A stretch of 64,000 nt of DNA from Megalopta genalis (taxonomy: Eukaryota; Arthropoda; Insecta; Hymenoptera; Halictidae). Below the pieces are notes generated by a model. It worked only from the letters and a program-made list of their open reading frames with translations. It was not told the DNA's origin and did no database searches. Each line of letters starts with the position of its first letter. The first letter of the stretch is position 1. The stretch is from the NCBI RefSeq assembly GCF_051020955.1, contig NC_135014.1:42302742-42366741 (forward strand), given 5' to 3'. A program made the translations under genes and the position numbers. Below are positions 47,786-60,790 of the stretch, piece by piece.

Positions 47786-49504
47786 TGAGTATACATATAA
47801 TATATCGTCGAGTTTCTTTCCGTCACATCGACTAACGAATTCCTTATCTTCGTTAAAACGCGGAAGAACTTCGAAACCTAACCGATACATCATCTCTTTT
47901 CTTTCTTTCGTTCCTTCCTTCCTTCTTCCTTTCTTTCCACCATATAATTTTATCATTAATACCGAGAGAAGGAGAAACAACGTTCCGTATATAAGCTGTT
48001 CCTCTGTTTCCCTCGATCTATATAGCCTATGTACATAAATACAATCGTTGTACGCGAGGTTATTCCCGTAATTCTCGGGGACCGAATTCAAGATTAAAAA
48101 TTAAGGCGTCTCTTATTATCCTGAGTATATGAACAATGTTCTGTGTGGCAGCCCGACGACGGGGCGTGCCCGGTAATCCCGGTATTCATCTATAAAAACC
48201 TTGCTTTTCTTTCATCGTCCTCCCGTTTAAATCTTAGTCTTTTCGTTTCGTTTACTGTGCTTTCGTTCAAACGTACGCGCGCATTCCCGCTCTACCACCG
48301 TGAGTAAATGATTCCCCAGAATCGTTGTTGAAGCGTCCGTTTCATCTTCGGTTTATTTCTTAATATCCTTTAGCGACCGCGAGGTTAACGTATAAAAAAT
48401 CTGTCAAAAATATAACGGGAGCTACGCACCTGGTAATCGCGGACGTCGGAACGCCGAAACTCTACTGTGGTTAATATGTGTAAGGCAATTGTGTATCGTT
48501 CAGTACTCGATGTTCTCCATCGGTGAACCGCTATCAAACCGCTCTGTCAAAACGAAACTCCATCCGACGAGTAAACGTGCCGAGCTTACTTTCCGCGATA
48601 AACTCCCGGAGCTGCGTTCGATCTTCCCTGTTCCCAGACTACGGAAAGCAGTTCGCGCGATCCGGGATCGCGGCACTGCCGACCACAAGCATCAGGAACA
48701 CGCTTCTGCTCGTTCGACGATAACAAGGTGATATTTCGACTGCGAGCTCTTTAGTTTCATATCTTATTCGGGAAAAAGCTGGGCCCGAGGAACAAGTACA
48801 CCGCGTTAAACTCCGTTTCGGATTTCCTATAAAAGCATAAAAACGCGCAGTCTAGTGGCAGTGAATCAATATTATGCAACCCCTGCCGGTCTCTAAAACA
48901 TTCTACCAGCGGAAAACTGTATTCAGGTACACGTGGATGCCGTTTTACTCCCAAAGTTCTTCGTCACGGATCTCTGCTTGTAAAAATCGATTGAAGCGTT
49001 CGTGGTTCGAAAGAACGTTGAATTTGTGTCGCGCGCGTAGCAAGGCCGATGCTATAATATTGAACACGCGGATCATTCTTTGTAGCTCGAAACACCACCT
49101 TGACCGAGAAGAAATTATTAAAGCTTTAGAACGATTACCCCGTATCCGGCGGGCGTCCCGGTGCGTTCTCCGGTGCATCGGTCTCGCACACGGGCATCGA
49201 CCGCAAAGCCGCGAGTCTTTGTTGTGCCGATTAAAGGCGGCCGAATTTAATCGGCCGATTGAAAAAGAGAGAAAGAACGAAATCCGCGACAAGGGCCTTT
49301 TCAAGCTACTCGGCAAACGAACTCCTTGACGTGTCTGCGATTGAACCCGCCCCTACCCCGTCTTGAACCGTATTCACCCTGGAACGTGTTCGGAACTGCA
49401 TATTATTACGCGCTGCGATTATATATGTACCTATATAAATTTCAAGCACTTGGGTTGCGATTCAGGTTTCGTCATCGTGTCGTCTATTAAGTCTTTAATT
49501 AACC
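47786..49504. other. UTR-like or intergenic stretch
   Basis: Mixed composition with many overlapping short frames on both strands; the longest is 151 codons (48874-49329 plus) opposite a 123-codon frame. None is recognisable. A family A-like pair of ends lies at about 48737 (GACTGCGAGCTCTTTAG) and 48828-48855 (GCATAAAAACGCGCAGTCTA). Confidence 0.4.
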
Positions 49505-49636
49505 TGTACTCGTGTGTGTGTATGTATGTATGTGTGTTTGTGTCTATAGTCGGTCCTGTCTCTGTATGCGTGTGTGTATGTATGTATGTATGTATATATA
49601 TATATTATATATTCATATATATATATATATTATATA

Positions 49637-49701
<65 letters not shown>

Positions 49702-49716
49702 TATATATATTTATAT
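49505..49716. repeat. (TGTA)n and long (TA)n microsatellite
   Basis: TGTG/TATG words at 49511-49540, then TATG and TA from 49569 to 49716 with two TTATATATTCATA interruptions. The Tyr/Ile-rich frames here are artefacts. Confidence 0.95.
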
Positions 49717-50876
49717 AGCGTATTTTTATTTGCCGCCGTGCATCAACGACCACTCGAACTACGAAATACATTAACATTGTTTCCGGAAGCACGTGCATAC
49801 GTTTTCGATCCTCGATCCGACTTTACCGATCCCTTCCTCTATAAATCCCGCGCGCCATTGTTGAGCGTATTTCCCTAACGGCCCTCTCCGCAGGGCCGTG
49901 CACCAAGTGTGTCCATGCGTTTAGTTAAGTGATTACGTGTGAGAGTTCCTGGTGTGTCGAGATTTTGTGTACGTGTTCCGCGCGCGTGTGTGCTTTACGG
50001 TGTGAAAATGTTATATCTTCCGGAAGGTTCCACCTTCCTTTTCTCTATTTCCATGTTTTCTACCTCCCTTTATTTCTCTAGCGCTCGGTAGACCATAAAA
50101 AGTATGTATATAAACGAATACTGTTACCTACAAATATAATGAACACATTATCTTGCCTTTTCTTTTCATCGTATGCCCCCACCCCCACCCCCACGAGGGC
50201 ACTGCACTCGCCACGCGTCCATTACTCGACGCCGATAAACGGATTTCTTGCGATCGGCCGCGACGAAACACATTTATCATTTCGTTCCTCTCGTCTCATT
50301 TACATACGCGTCCGTATTTCGTTCGTATTTCGTTATTTAGTATACTTAGATACGTATATGTATATATTTATAATAATATATATATATAATCCCTATCCTA
50401 ATATACTCTCATCTATCATTGATTCTTGAAATCTTAGTGAATAATCGCGCTCCAATCGTTCACACTCAAACGATTGGTTCACCATGATAAAATGATTAAG
50501 AATCATCATTATATTAGCAACTAAATGCTAGAAAAAAACTTGTAACTAAAACTCTTAACAATATTTATAATAATATAATAATAATAGTAGTTATATTGGT
50601 GATAATAAGAATTATTAATGATAATCATAATAATAATAATAATAATATAATATTAATAATATTAATGTTAATGTCAATATTTAGTAGCGTTAATTTTCGT
50701 CGCGACTCTCTCGCCTCTTTCTCGATCGTCGCATTCTCTCTCGCACGCACGCGCGTCTCCGTATATAATTTTTAATATATATGTATATATGTTTGTATCA
50801 TTTATGTATGCGTCTTGTATATGCAGATATAAACCTATATGCGGGTATATGTACATATAATATGTACACTATTTAT
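49717..50876. other. UTR-like or intergenic stretch
   Basis: No gene recognised. 50560-50670 is rich in AATAAT trinucleotides. 50176-50190 is a short CCCCCA repeat. Confidence 0.4.
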
Positions 50877-50924
50877 TATATATATATATATATATAGATA
50901 TAGATATATATATATATATATATA
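50877..50924. repeat. (TA)n microsatellite
   Basis: TA run with a few GATA interruptions. Confidence 0.93.
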
Positions 50925-52328
50925 CATTTTAAAAGCGTAGATGAGTGTCTCTATCGGTCTCGCGCAGAGACATTTCTCTTCACGTGTAAAACTACGTCGC
51001 CGCTTTTCTGTTTCCTTTTTGTTTTCCTCTGTTTTCGTTTACGAGCACCGTGGCGAAGAAATTAAAAAATAAATCGTAGTGAACTTTTTCCGTGTGAACG
51101 CGGTATTATCTCAACCGAGATTCTCCTCGTTAAAGCGCGACGTCTCCCCGAAAACGAACTTTGTAAAAATATTGTTCAAATCCCTCTCTAACTTCCCGCG
51201 AGCGCTCCGTCTATTCCCTTCTCGAGACAGTTTCAGCAATTGCATCGGTTACGGACCATCTCGCCAATTTCTTATCGACTTTCAAAATCATCCGCGATCC
51301 GCATCTTCGATATTGTCGTTTATAAAACCGCGAGCCGTGATAGCATCACCCAGACCTTGTTTCGTGGGGAAATGACGCAAGTCGGAAGTGGAATTGTGCA
51401 AATAGAAAAACGGTGGACACGAAGATCTGCCTTAGGTTCTTGCTTTCGGCGGCAGCAATTTCTAGCAGTGACGATACACTATAATCCTCGATAAAAACTG
51501 TATTTCTTTCATTCACTAGAACTTTTAATAAATAGAGTAAGTATTGCAGCCGTGTGAACTATGAAAATGCAGTCAACCCATTGCAGCCCTATCCTATGAC
51601 AAGATTTTCGCGCTTATCTCGCTGATTTCCATTATACTTGTAATTATACCAGTGGTCGTTAAGTATGAAATGCACAATTAACTCTGTAATGTTACTATAA
51701 AATCTACGCACTTCACACTCGAAGACCTCATGCGTGTAAGAACATTCGTTCTAAGTACATTTGCTAAGTCACAGATGTTATAGCAAATTCTGAAACGAAA
51801 TGGAGAAAACACATAGGACCGCAATGAGTTGAACCGAAGTCGAGTAGCAGATACTCGTCTAGGCGAAATCTAGGCCGTATGAAAGGTATGATGAGATCGG
51901 CGAGAGACGGTCCCTGGCCCAATACGATCGCTGCGGTTTCCAATAATTAATGTAACAAAAGCTAGCGATCCGCTACGGAGACTGTTTCGTCCGAAATTTT
52001 CCTATTGCACCTGGTCGAAGTATCGCGAAACATAGTCGTTTTTACCGCGAGAAAGCTAGGGTCAGGAATGAAACGGAGGCGTAAAAAGGGACTGTAAAAA
52101 GTACCTGGTGTATCACGTGTCGGTTATGTTCGTGTTGCGGCGCCGCCGGTTTAGAAAGGTAAAAAAGAGGAAAAGAGGAAAAGAAGAAGAAGAGAAGACA
52201 GGAAGAGAACAGACCCGACGACATCGATTCGTAATTTACACTATATGTCCTCTCAGCGGAAAATGTTCGGGAAAAGGACAACTCCGGTGTTCAAGGTACG
52301 CGAACGAAATTTCGCGTGTGTCAGCCAG

Positions 52329-52353
52329 TGTGTGTGTGTGTGTGTGTGTGTGT
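52329..52353. repeat. (TG)n microsatellite
   Basis: Twelve TG units. Confidence 0.93.
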
Positions 52354-53831
52354 TCGCCCCTGTGTGCTAAATGCAAACTATTCCTATCTACAGGCTCGTG
52401 ACTCATTCGTTCACCTACTCTCGCAAATCTCTCATCAGGATACAGCCACAACCAGATGCATCGGATCATGTCATTGAAGGCGCTATTATATTGGAACTTC
52501 CAGATCGCACAGCGATCATTAATCGACCGGCAAACAGTTACTATTTAGGGGACAACGATTTCAGGAGTAGAACAATCGCGACTCGATAACGGAGCGGTTA
52601 CCCAGTCGCCGCAGTCGGCTTTAACCTCTGCGCACTTTTCGCGCGAATAATGGCATAGTGAAACGCGACGTCGCGGCGTGTCTTCGACGTCTTCGATCCG
52701 AAATTAAGTTACACAATCGTACAGACCGAGGAGTGAACGAATTTTGTCTTTCCCTCGTCGGCGATCGAAGCTCGAAGGTAAATTCCGTGTACAGCCGCGA
52801 GGATTACGAGAAATTACCGTGAATGACAACCGCCGCGCGCATCCTATCCGCCGACGATTCGATCGCCAAAACTCGCACGTTAAGTCGCTCGCGGTCGCGT
52901 CGATCAGAATCAAGCTACCTGTCGTGCAGAAGCACAACCGACTCTTCCAGTTCTTCGCAGCGGTTCGCCGTCGCGAAGAAAACTCTTCCCCGGGCAGCGA
53001 GTTTTGGAAAAAGAATCGTCGTAGCTCGCGCGTGTGCTTTTCTGCTTTTCTTTTTCAAAAGGAAAGCTATACCTACGACCGGTTCAGCCGTAAGATACGC
53101 CCTAAGACCAGTCAGTTGGGAATCGGTGATTGCCAACGCTGAATAAATTCCGATAAGATTCCGGTACTTCTCCGCGCGCATGATTTATTATCGCGTCGAA
53201 CGAAATTCAAAAATAATCGGAAATCGAACGATCCAACGTCGCCGACGCGGCCGCTCTTGCTCAGGTTCATCCCGAATCCTGGCGACGAATTAGCTCCTCG
53301 AATTATACGAGCTCCCCGGATCTCCTCCTCGAATACGCGCCTGTCTTCGCCATCGACGCAGAAACGAGCGACGAGGACAGAAAAAAGAAAAGACGACGAA
53401 CAACAGTGATTCATTAGGTGCTCGTTCCGATCTCAAATACTTTGAATATCGTTTCATTCCCTTGTAATATATTTTCTTGAAAATATGTACGACGCCGCGT
53501 TCCCAGCTGCTCGAAACCGGTCTTAGTCGATAATCTACACGATAAGACGACACTGATCGGGAATTCGAATAATAAAAATAGAATTGACTTTATATAATAT
53601 ATTTGACGTGTGCCATGGCCACGTACTCGCTTCCTTCGTTTTCTTCCGCAGTGTGCATTCTACCAAGCGCGCGCGCGTCCGCGCACGCTTGTCCAAAGAA
53701 AAACAAAATCCCCGAGGGGAAGTATCGAAATGTCCGGACAGTGCGTCCCGTCTATGCTAAGCTGAACTCAGTCTTGCGTCCTTACTAATACCTCGTGATC
53801 CCATCCCGTCCCAACCGAACCAACCAACCAA

Positions 53832-53887
53832 ACACACACGCACACGCACACACACACACACTCTCTCTCTCTCTCTTTCTCTCTCTC
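53832..53887. repeat. Compound (CA)n(CT)n microsatellite
   Basis: CA repeats with CG interruptions to about 53861, then CT repeats to 53887. Confidence 0.93.
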
Positions 53888-54244
53888 CGTGCTTCCTGCA
53901 TCTCGAATCGTTTACAAATATAAATCATCTCGAAATCTCTACGTCGGTCTCTTCGGTCTCCTCTAATATTTGGCACCAATTCTTTAGTGTGTTCTCTGCT
54001 TGATGTGTCTCGATTGTTAGAATCCGGTTCTTCTTCTTCGTGTGAAAGAAACTCTCGGTCTCTCCGTGGTGTGTTCTCCAGAAAATGTGGTTGATTCGAG
54101 ACACGGCTGCCCGACGACGGCCGTGCGTCTGTCTCTCTGTCTCTATTTTGTGTTTTCGTGTGTGCCGGGATGACGACGCGTCTCGCGCGATTCTCTGCCG
54201 ACTCGCGTGAATCGCGGAACAACCGCGATCGCTCTCGCTCCCCC

Positions 54245-54248
<4 letters not shown>

Positions 54249-54309
<61 letters not shown>

Positions 54310-54318
54310 ATCTCTCTC
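54249..54318. repeat. (CT)n microsatellite in the Myc 3' flank
   Basis: CT run with two CTTT interruptions. On the minus strand it is a GA tract starting about 215 bases after the Myc stop codon, so it would lie in the 3' UTR. The Arg-Glu repeat frame of 184 codons on that strand is an artefact. Confidence 0.93.
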
Positions 54319-54533
54319 CTGTCGGTCGCGATCGCACACGTGCGTGTCCCCGGTGATGCGATGCGGTCCGCTCGAGGCCCTTCTCCGGAGACGGTCTCCT
54401 ACGCGCTTATAGAGACCTCGTCTCCGAACGCCGGAGTGGTATCGTCGTTGCCGATTCTCTTATAATTAGATTCGTACGTACCGAACGGGATAGTTGGTCG
54501 GCTGGGATCTGATACGACCAGCTGAGTCTCTCC

Positions 54534-55138
54534 TCAACGCGTCATGGCGAGACTCCTCCGCAGCTGACTGAGCCTCGCTCGCAGCTTCTCCTGCCGCCTC
54601 CGCAGCTCGGTCACCTTCGACACGGTGATCTGACCGATCTCGTTCAACATATCACAGTACACGGCCGCTTGCCTGAGGATCGCGACTTTCGGCGCCTTAT
54701 CCTTCGACTCAACCGCCGGCACCAGCACTCGCAGCTCCTCGAACGCGTTCCGCAGCTCTATCCGCCTCTGACGCTCCATGTTGTTGTGCAAGCTCCTCTT
54801 CTCCGTGTCCAGCTCGTCGTCCGACGAGCTTCTCGAAGTGCTCGGTACTGGGACCTTCACCGGCGGCGGTGGGGGCGGTGGCGGCGGCGCGACTGTCACA
54901 CATCGACCAACTTTGTTTCTCCTTTGGTACGGTCTGTGACGCGCACGTTTCACTGGCTTGTAGTCCGGCTGCGCTGTCCTCTTCGACGGCGGACGTCCCC
55001 GCGGCCGCGGGACCTTTTCCTTAAATGCCGTGTTCACTGTCAGCTGGAAGTGCTGCTGGTCCGCCGCGCTCGGGTACGTCGGCAGAACCGCCGGTCTGCA
55101 GGGCTTCTCGAACGTCACCACGTCGATCTCTTCCTCTT
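54534..55138 (-). CDS. Myc: Myc transcription factor (bHLH-leucine zipper), last coding exon
   Basis: Nuclear factor that pairs with Max and binds E-boxes to control growth genes. The exon follows a pyrimidine-rich acceptor (CTCGTTGCAG, AG at 55139-55140), enters with two bases of a split codon and ends at TGA 54534-54536, encoding about 201 residues. In order: an acidic EEEIDVV box near the start, as in vertebrate Myc at the same intron-proximal place; PRPRGRPPSKR, an AT-hook-like motif (residues 44-54); a basic linker; nine prolines (85-93); a CK2-like SSSDDELDTE patch (104-113); a basic region with H118, E122, R125 and R126 (HNNMERQRR); helix 1 to about 141; loop KDKAPK; helix 2 to about 166; and a zipper with L165, L179, L186 and L193 at seven-residue spacing (position 172 is Thr). 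Transactivation boxes are upstream and not in view. Met at 55187 is inside the intron and is not the start. Confidence 0.95.
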
Positions 55139-56427
<1,289 letters not shown>

Positions 56428-56615
56428 CTGCGAAACTCGAAGAGCCAGAAACGTAAAAAAGAGGTTGATGCAAGCAGTTGCGAGCGTGAACGAGATTACG
56501 CCGGATGCTCCGTATCGTTTATCTGAAGATCCTCGTCTGCAGCCGCGATTACGCGAGGCGAAAGGAGGAAGAGGAAAAAGATTGCGCGAGGGTATAATAG
56601 CGGAATCTCCTTTAG

Positions 56616-57314
56616 GTGGCTGTTGGCGTAGAGGCGTTCGAAGGGACATTCAATACCGTGGGCGTTTCTGCAAACTGTGTCATCCACAGTGTCTGGCACA
56701 ATCAGTGGAAATCCGGTTGGTCCAGATTCCTCTCTCGTACGGATACGGGTCATAACTCTTTTCTCAAGGACAGATTCGAAATACAATCGCTCAATGTCGA
56801 TGTAACGTGTTTCGCGCCAACAGGCCCGGGACCAATTACACCGATCCACCGGCGAACTTTATCGTATCACTATTCGCTCACGGGGATTAACTGTAACCCG
56901 GCTCGTAAATTCATCAAACTAATCTCCGTGAAACTTCGAGACAATAAAATTACTACTATTGTTGTTACCTATCTCGCTGCTCGATCGGGCAATACAGGAC
57001 TTCGATCGACCCAGACACCCGGCAACAATGCGAACGGATTGGAAAAATTCGTCGTGACCAGATTCGATACCGTGGTCTCGAAAATAACGAACCTCTCTTA
57101 CTGCCGTATTTTTGCAACGTCAAGATTACTATCAATTACTCAAGTCCGAATACTACGATATTATAACACTCCGAAGTGTGGTCGGAGTCGTGTACACATG
57201 ACTTCGAGAATACTTGAATTGTATGTACAATATATCATAATTATATTATTCACAACATTTATCCTGTTTATATTATTAATAAAATGTATCATAATTACAC
57301 TATTAACACTTTGA
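56616..57314 (+). CDS. Longest open frame of the window, unrecognised
   Basis: A 232-codon open frame from ATG at 56616. The first 190 residues come from GC-richer DNA. The last 35 are a hydrophobic Ile/Leu/Phe stretch that arises where the sequence turns AT-rich, so the apparent C-terminal membrane segment may be only composition. No domain is recognisable. An overlapping minus frame (56496-56849) covers its start. It lies inside or just upstream of the Myc gene on the opposite strand. A chance frame is the simplest reading. Confidence 0.12.
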   Translation: MAVGVEAFEGTFNTVGVSANCVIHSVWHNQWKSGWSRFLSRTDTGHNSFLKDRFEIQSLNVDVTCFAPTGPGPITPIHRRTLSYHYSLTGINCNPARKFIKLISVKLRDNKITTIVVTYLAARSGNTGLRSTQTPGNNANGLEKFVVTRFDTVVSKITNLSYCRIFATSRLLSITQVRILRYYNTPKCGRSRVHMTSRILELYVQYIIIILFTTFILFILLIKCIIITLLTL

Positions 57315-58994
57315 CTGACAGAATGATTCAAAATTTAAATCTTTCAAATTATTTTTACGCTAATACATCATATTGGGTTGTAGCTATCTATTTGGAAAAC
57401 TGGAATTACCTGCAAGAAACCAATAATTTCTTAATTTTATTATTATTCGTAAGAGTTAAGAATGTTGAAAAAGTAATTGACGTCGTATAACTTTGCTTTG
57501 TAACATAAAAAAATGAACTTTATGCAAATACAAATTTATGTAGAATAATTTAAGCAAAAATATTTAAGCAATCGCAACACACTATTTCATTTTGTAAACC
57601 ATCGCACAACAATATAGATCTTAAAATTTTATCAATAGAATGATTAATCATGTATCCATACACGTAAAAACAAATATAATTAAATAATACCTAGGAAATC
57701 TAAAACTACCATTGCAGCATTATAATTTTTATTTCGTTTTTCCTTGTGTATTATCTCTTTTCTTGTGCTTAAAGAGTTCTTCGCGTACATAAATGAACAA
57801 AATCAATCAATCATAAGAAAGCTTACACAAATTTTGCTCAATCTTGAGTACTTTTTAATATGTAACTTCAGAACACCGGAAATGCTACAAATGAATAAAA
57901 CCCACAATCTACTAATTAGCCAATAAATGAATGTACTTTTACGCGCGCATGTTGAACCGAAAGAAATGTTTAAATAGGAACTAAACGCATGAAATAATGA
58001 TTACAATGTATGCACGGGACAAACAGACGTTTAACTAAGTATGCACTTCCTTATCACTGGAATTAACTTCACAGCTTCATTTTCCGTACAATTGGAACGC
58101 GATTCATAGCCGACGCTTCACCAAATACGTTAAATATTGAGAAACGTAAGATTACATCGCCATTCGCATCGACGATACGAAACTGTAAGAATAAATTGAA
58201 ATGAAACGTGTTCACACGCGAGTGTTCCATTCGCCTGGACTCGTTAAAATTATGGATTCTTATCGGCCGCTTCGACTATTATTATACCAATAAAATGCCA
58301 GGAAAGTTTCTATTTAAATTACAAAAATTCCTGGCCGGATTATCATGGAAACACGTCACGCTCGGCGTGCAAAAAAGCTTGGTTCGCCTTCCGGTTTCAC
58401 TTCGGCCAGGGTTTGCGCTGCAACCGCACCGTGAACTTTTAATTAATGCTCTGCAAACTAAGAAACGCCGAACGTCTTTCTCTGTTCAATAACGTTTATT
58501 CGCGTGGAATTCGCACGCGACGAAAATCGCGAGATAGAGCCCCCGGTCTCTTCTAACCACGATGTTTCTGCCAAAATAGTTGCGATGTATCGATTTCATG
58601 AAACACTTAGAGAATCCATACTTTGAATTCCTCGCGCTACGATTTCTTTCACAGCTGCGTCGATTCTCACTTTTTTTACGTTCGTTAGAACTAGAGTATT
58701 GGGTTTTCATTCAAAGATGTAATTAAAACGAAGTGTTAACTTTATTATAATGCTTGAACACGCGCCAAGCGTACGAAGCCGGAACGAACAAAGTAGGTAA
58801 CAGAATAACAAGAACGAGATTCGTGTGCTCGAATCTACAGTCATGAATGAGACATTGATAAAATGGCAAATGCCTTTACATCTCCAACAAACTTTTGCTT
58901 ATCGCAAGTCTTTATTTACTTTCATTCCTAGAGTTTCACAACAGAAGAATCACATTTTGTTTCGATTTAGTATAAATGACTGACATTCGTACTA
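57315..58994. other. AT-rich non-coding stretch
   Basis: Presumed Myc intron or upstream DNA. A lone family A-like right end (AATAAAACCCACAATCTA) occurs near 57895. 58060-58700 is somewhat GC-richer, with short unrecognised frames on both strands. Confidence 0.45.
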
Positions 58995-59508
58995 ATAGCG
59001 ACTCGTGTTGATATTCGGACACGTCTTAAAACAGGAATAACTTTTTTTCAAATTGACCGAAATGACTTGAATTGTCTGCAGATGTTAGAAGGTCTAACGT
59101 CACTATACAATGTTATAACATACTTTTTCATGAAAATTACAAACAATGATAAGAAAATCACGTTCTTCTTTAATTTTTTTTAATTCGATACTTTAATGAC
59201 AATTTCAAAAATGCGTTTTGTAGATCTCGGTAACTTACATTCACACTAAAAAAATTTTATCGAAATTGGTTTTTCATCGAAGGTCGAGGAAAACTGCGAT
59301 TTTCGCTATCTTTAATTACTAAAAGTTAAAAAATGCGAGTTTCTTATTTCTTTCATTCCAGTTAATTGCAATTTAAAAAGAACAATGTAGACATTACCTA
59401 GTAAACTAAACTCTCTAACATCTCAAACAAACAAAAGTCATTTTGTCGACTTTTAAAAAAGAATGATCCTGTTTTAACAGGTGTCGCAATATTAATGCGA
59501 GTCACTGT
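58995..59508 (+). mobile_element. Family C element, complete copy with terminal inverted repeats
   Basis: Left end TAGCGACTCGTGTTGATATT then CGGACACGTCTTAAAACAGG. Right end is the complement of ACAGTGACTCGCATTAATAT then GCGACACCTGTTAAAACAGG. Terminal repeats are about 42 bases and the length about 514. Interior blocks (ATGCGTTTTGTAGATCTCGG, then TAACTTAC) match the copies at 18841, 20340 and 11850. No coding capacity. Confidence 0.8.
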
Positions 59509-59717
59509 GTTTATTTTATAAACAACTCTTCTAGTAGTTCCTTCAATGTAACACAAAAAAGTGAGACACCTCTGTCATTATAGCGAAAAGTAGTGTAAAA
59601 CGAGGGCAACTGTTTGTTGCTCGTTTGTTTTGTTATTCACGTATCAAGAAGAATTGGGTGTATGGATTTTACTTTATGGAAACATATTTCCCTAGACCAT
59701 TGTGTATCGAACTATGG

Positions 59718-59724
59718 GAGAGGA

Positions 59725-59815
<91 letters not shown>

Positions 59816-59852
59816 GAGAGAGAGAGAGAGAAAGAGAGAGTAGTAGTAGTAG
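59718..59852. repeat. (GA)n tract with GAAA interruptions and (TAG)4
   Basis: GA repeats with regularly spaced AAAG interruptions to 59840, then four TAG units. Arg-Glu frames are artefacts. Confidence 0.95.
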
Positions 59853-59929
59853 CAATAGTAAGTAACAGTTTGAAACGGTTATTTCCGGAATCTTTTTAAT
59901 CCCTGAAATCGCATATGGGTATCAATAGG

Positions 59930-60790
59930 CTCAGTCCTCTTTGGGAAAGGAGGCGAAGGCGCGCGCGAGCTTGTAATTGATTTAAAGAGAAGGGAATATT
60001 AATTGGACGCGCGCGTTTCAGTTGCTTCCATTTAAAGTAGCGTAACGGGGCCAAGCGGAAAGAGCCGAGGAACGAGGAAGAACCTGAACGAGACGCCGCA
60101 TACGTTGCGCACAAGTGTGCGGCAACAAATGCAATCTCCCGCCTGCAACACCACGCTCCTCCACGTGTTTGATCGCGCGGCTCGGCGCGGCTTCGCTCGC
60201 CGCCGGCCAGACGCTCGAATCTTCCCGAAACTGGCGATCTGCCAGGTCGCCGGTGAACAACTGCGAAAAGGCGCGAAACTTCTAAAAATAACCAAAAGCC
60301 ACCTAACCGACACGACGCTAGAGGAACCGACGCCGGCACGAAACCACTTCCCCTACGGATTCTTTTCTTTTTTCTCCTGGAATAGCGCTGTTCCTAACTC
60401 GACGACACACGTGCCGACTTATTTTCGGTCCCATCTCGATTCATACGTTCCTCCCTGTTCTTTTTCCCCGTTTGCTTTCTTCCTTTCCGGTTGTTTCTTC
60501 TTGATCGGTTCCGCGCGCGAGGCCGCGACACTCTCAGGAAGGAAGTGTCTCGTATTTCATGCCACCGTCCTCGCTGCCGATCCGCCGCGGTAACAACTCT
60601 CTGCACCGTCGAATGCTTAATTGGACACGGTTCACCGATGTATCGGAAAAAAGAGAGCGGCCGCGAATCGTAACGAGAACACGGAAGCCGATAACGTGGC
60701 CGCGATCGGGTATTTGTTCTATGATAATATTCGCGCGAGCAGTTCTACCATGTAGCACTTGAGTTCCTCCAGTTGTTCGCGGTTGCATTC
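59930..60790. other. GC-rich, CpG-dense island
   Basis: The most GC-rich stretch of the right part of the window, with sharp borders. It carries overlapping open frames on both strands (147 codons at 59896-60339 minus, 162 at 60105-60593 plus), none recognisable, as expected of CpG-dense DNA. Located about 5-6 kb upstream of the Myc last exon on Myc's strand, it could hold a Myc promoter, 5' untranslated exon or enhancer. This is inference from position and composition only. Confidence 0.3.

Larger units (their letters stand above)
50925..54533 (-). other. Downstream flank and presumed 3' UTR of Myc
   Basis: The DNA immediately below the Myc stop codon has no recognisable gene and should include the Myc 3' untranslated region. 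A minus-strand AATAAA (plus TTTATT at 53184-53189) about 1.35 kb after the stop is one candidate polyadenylation signal, though such hexamers are common. Overlapping short frames at 52744-53553 are unrecognised. The extent of the UTR is not determined by the sequence. Confidence 0.35.

Noticed and set aside
53785..54339. 184-codon minus frame rich in Arg-Glu repeats
   Set aside because: It is the translation of the (CT)n tract at 54249-54318 plus neighbouring low-complexity DNA just below the Myc stop codon.
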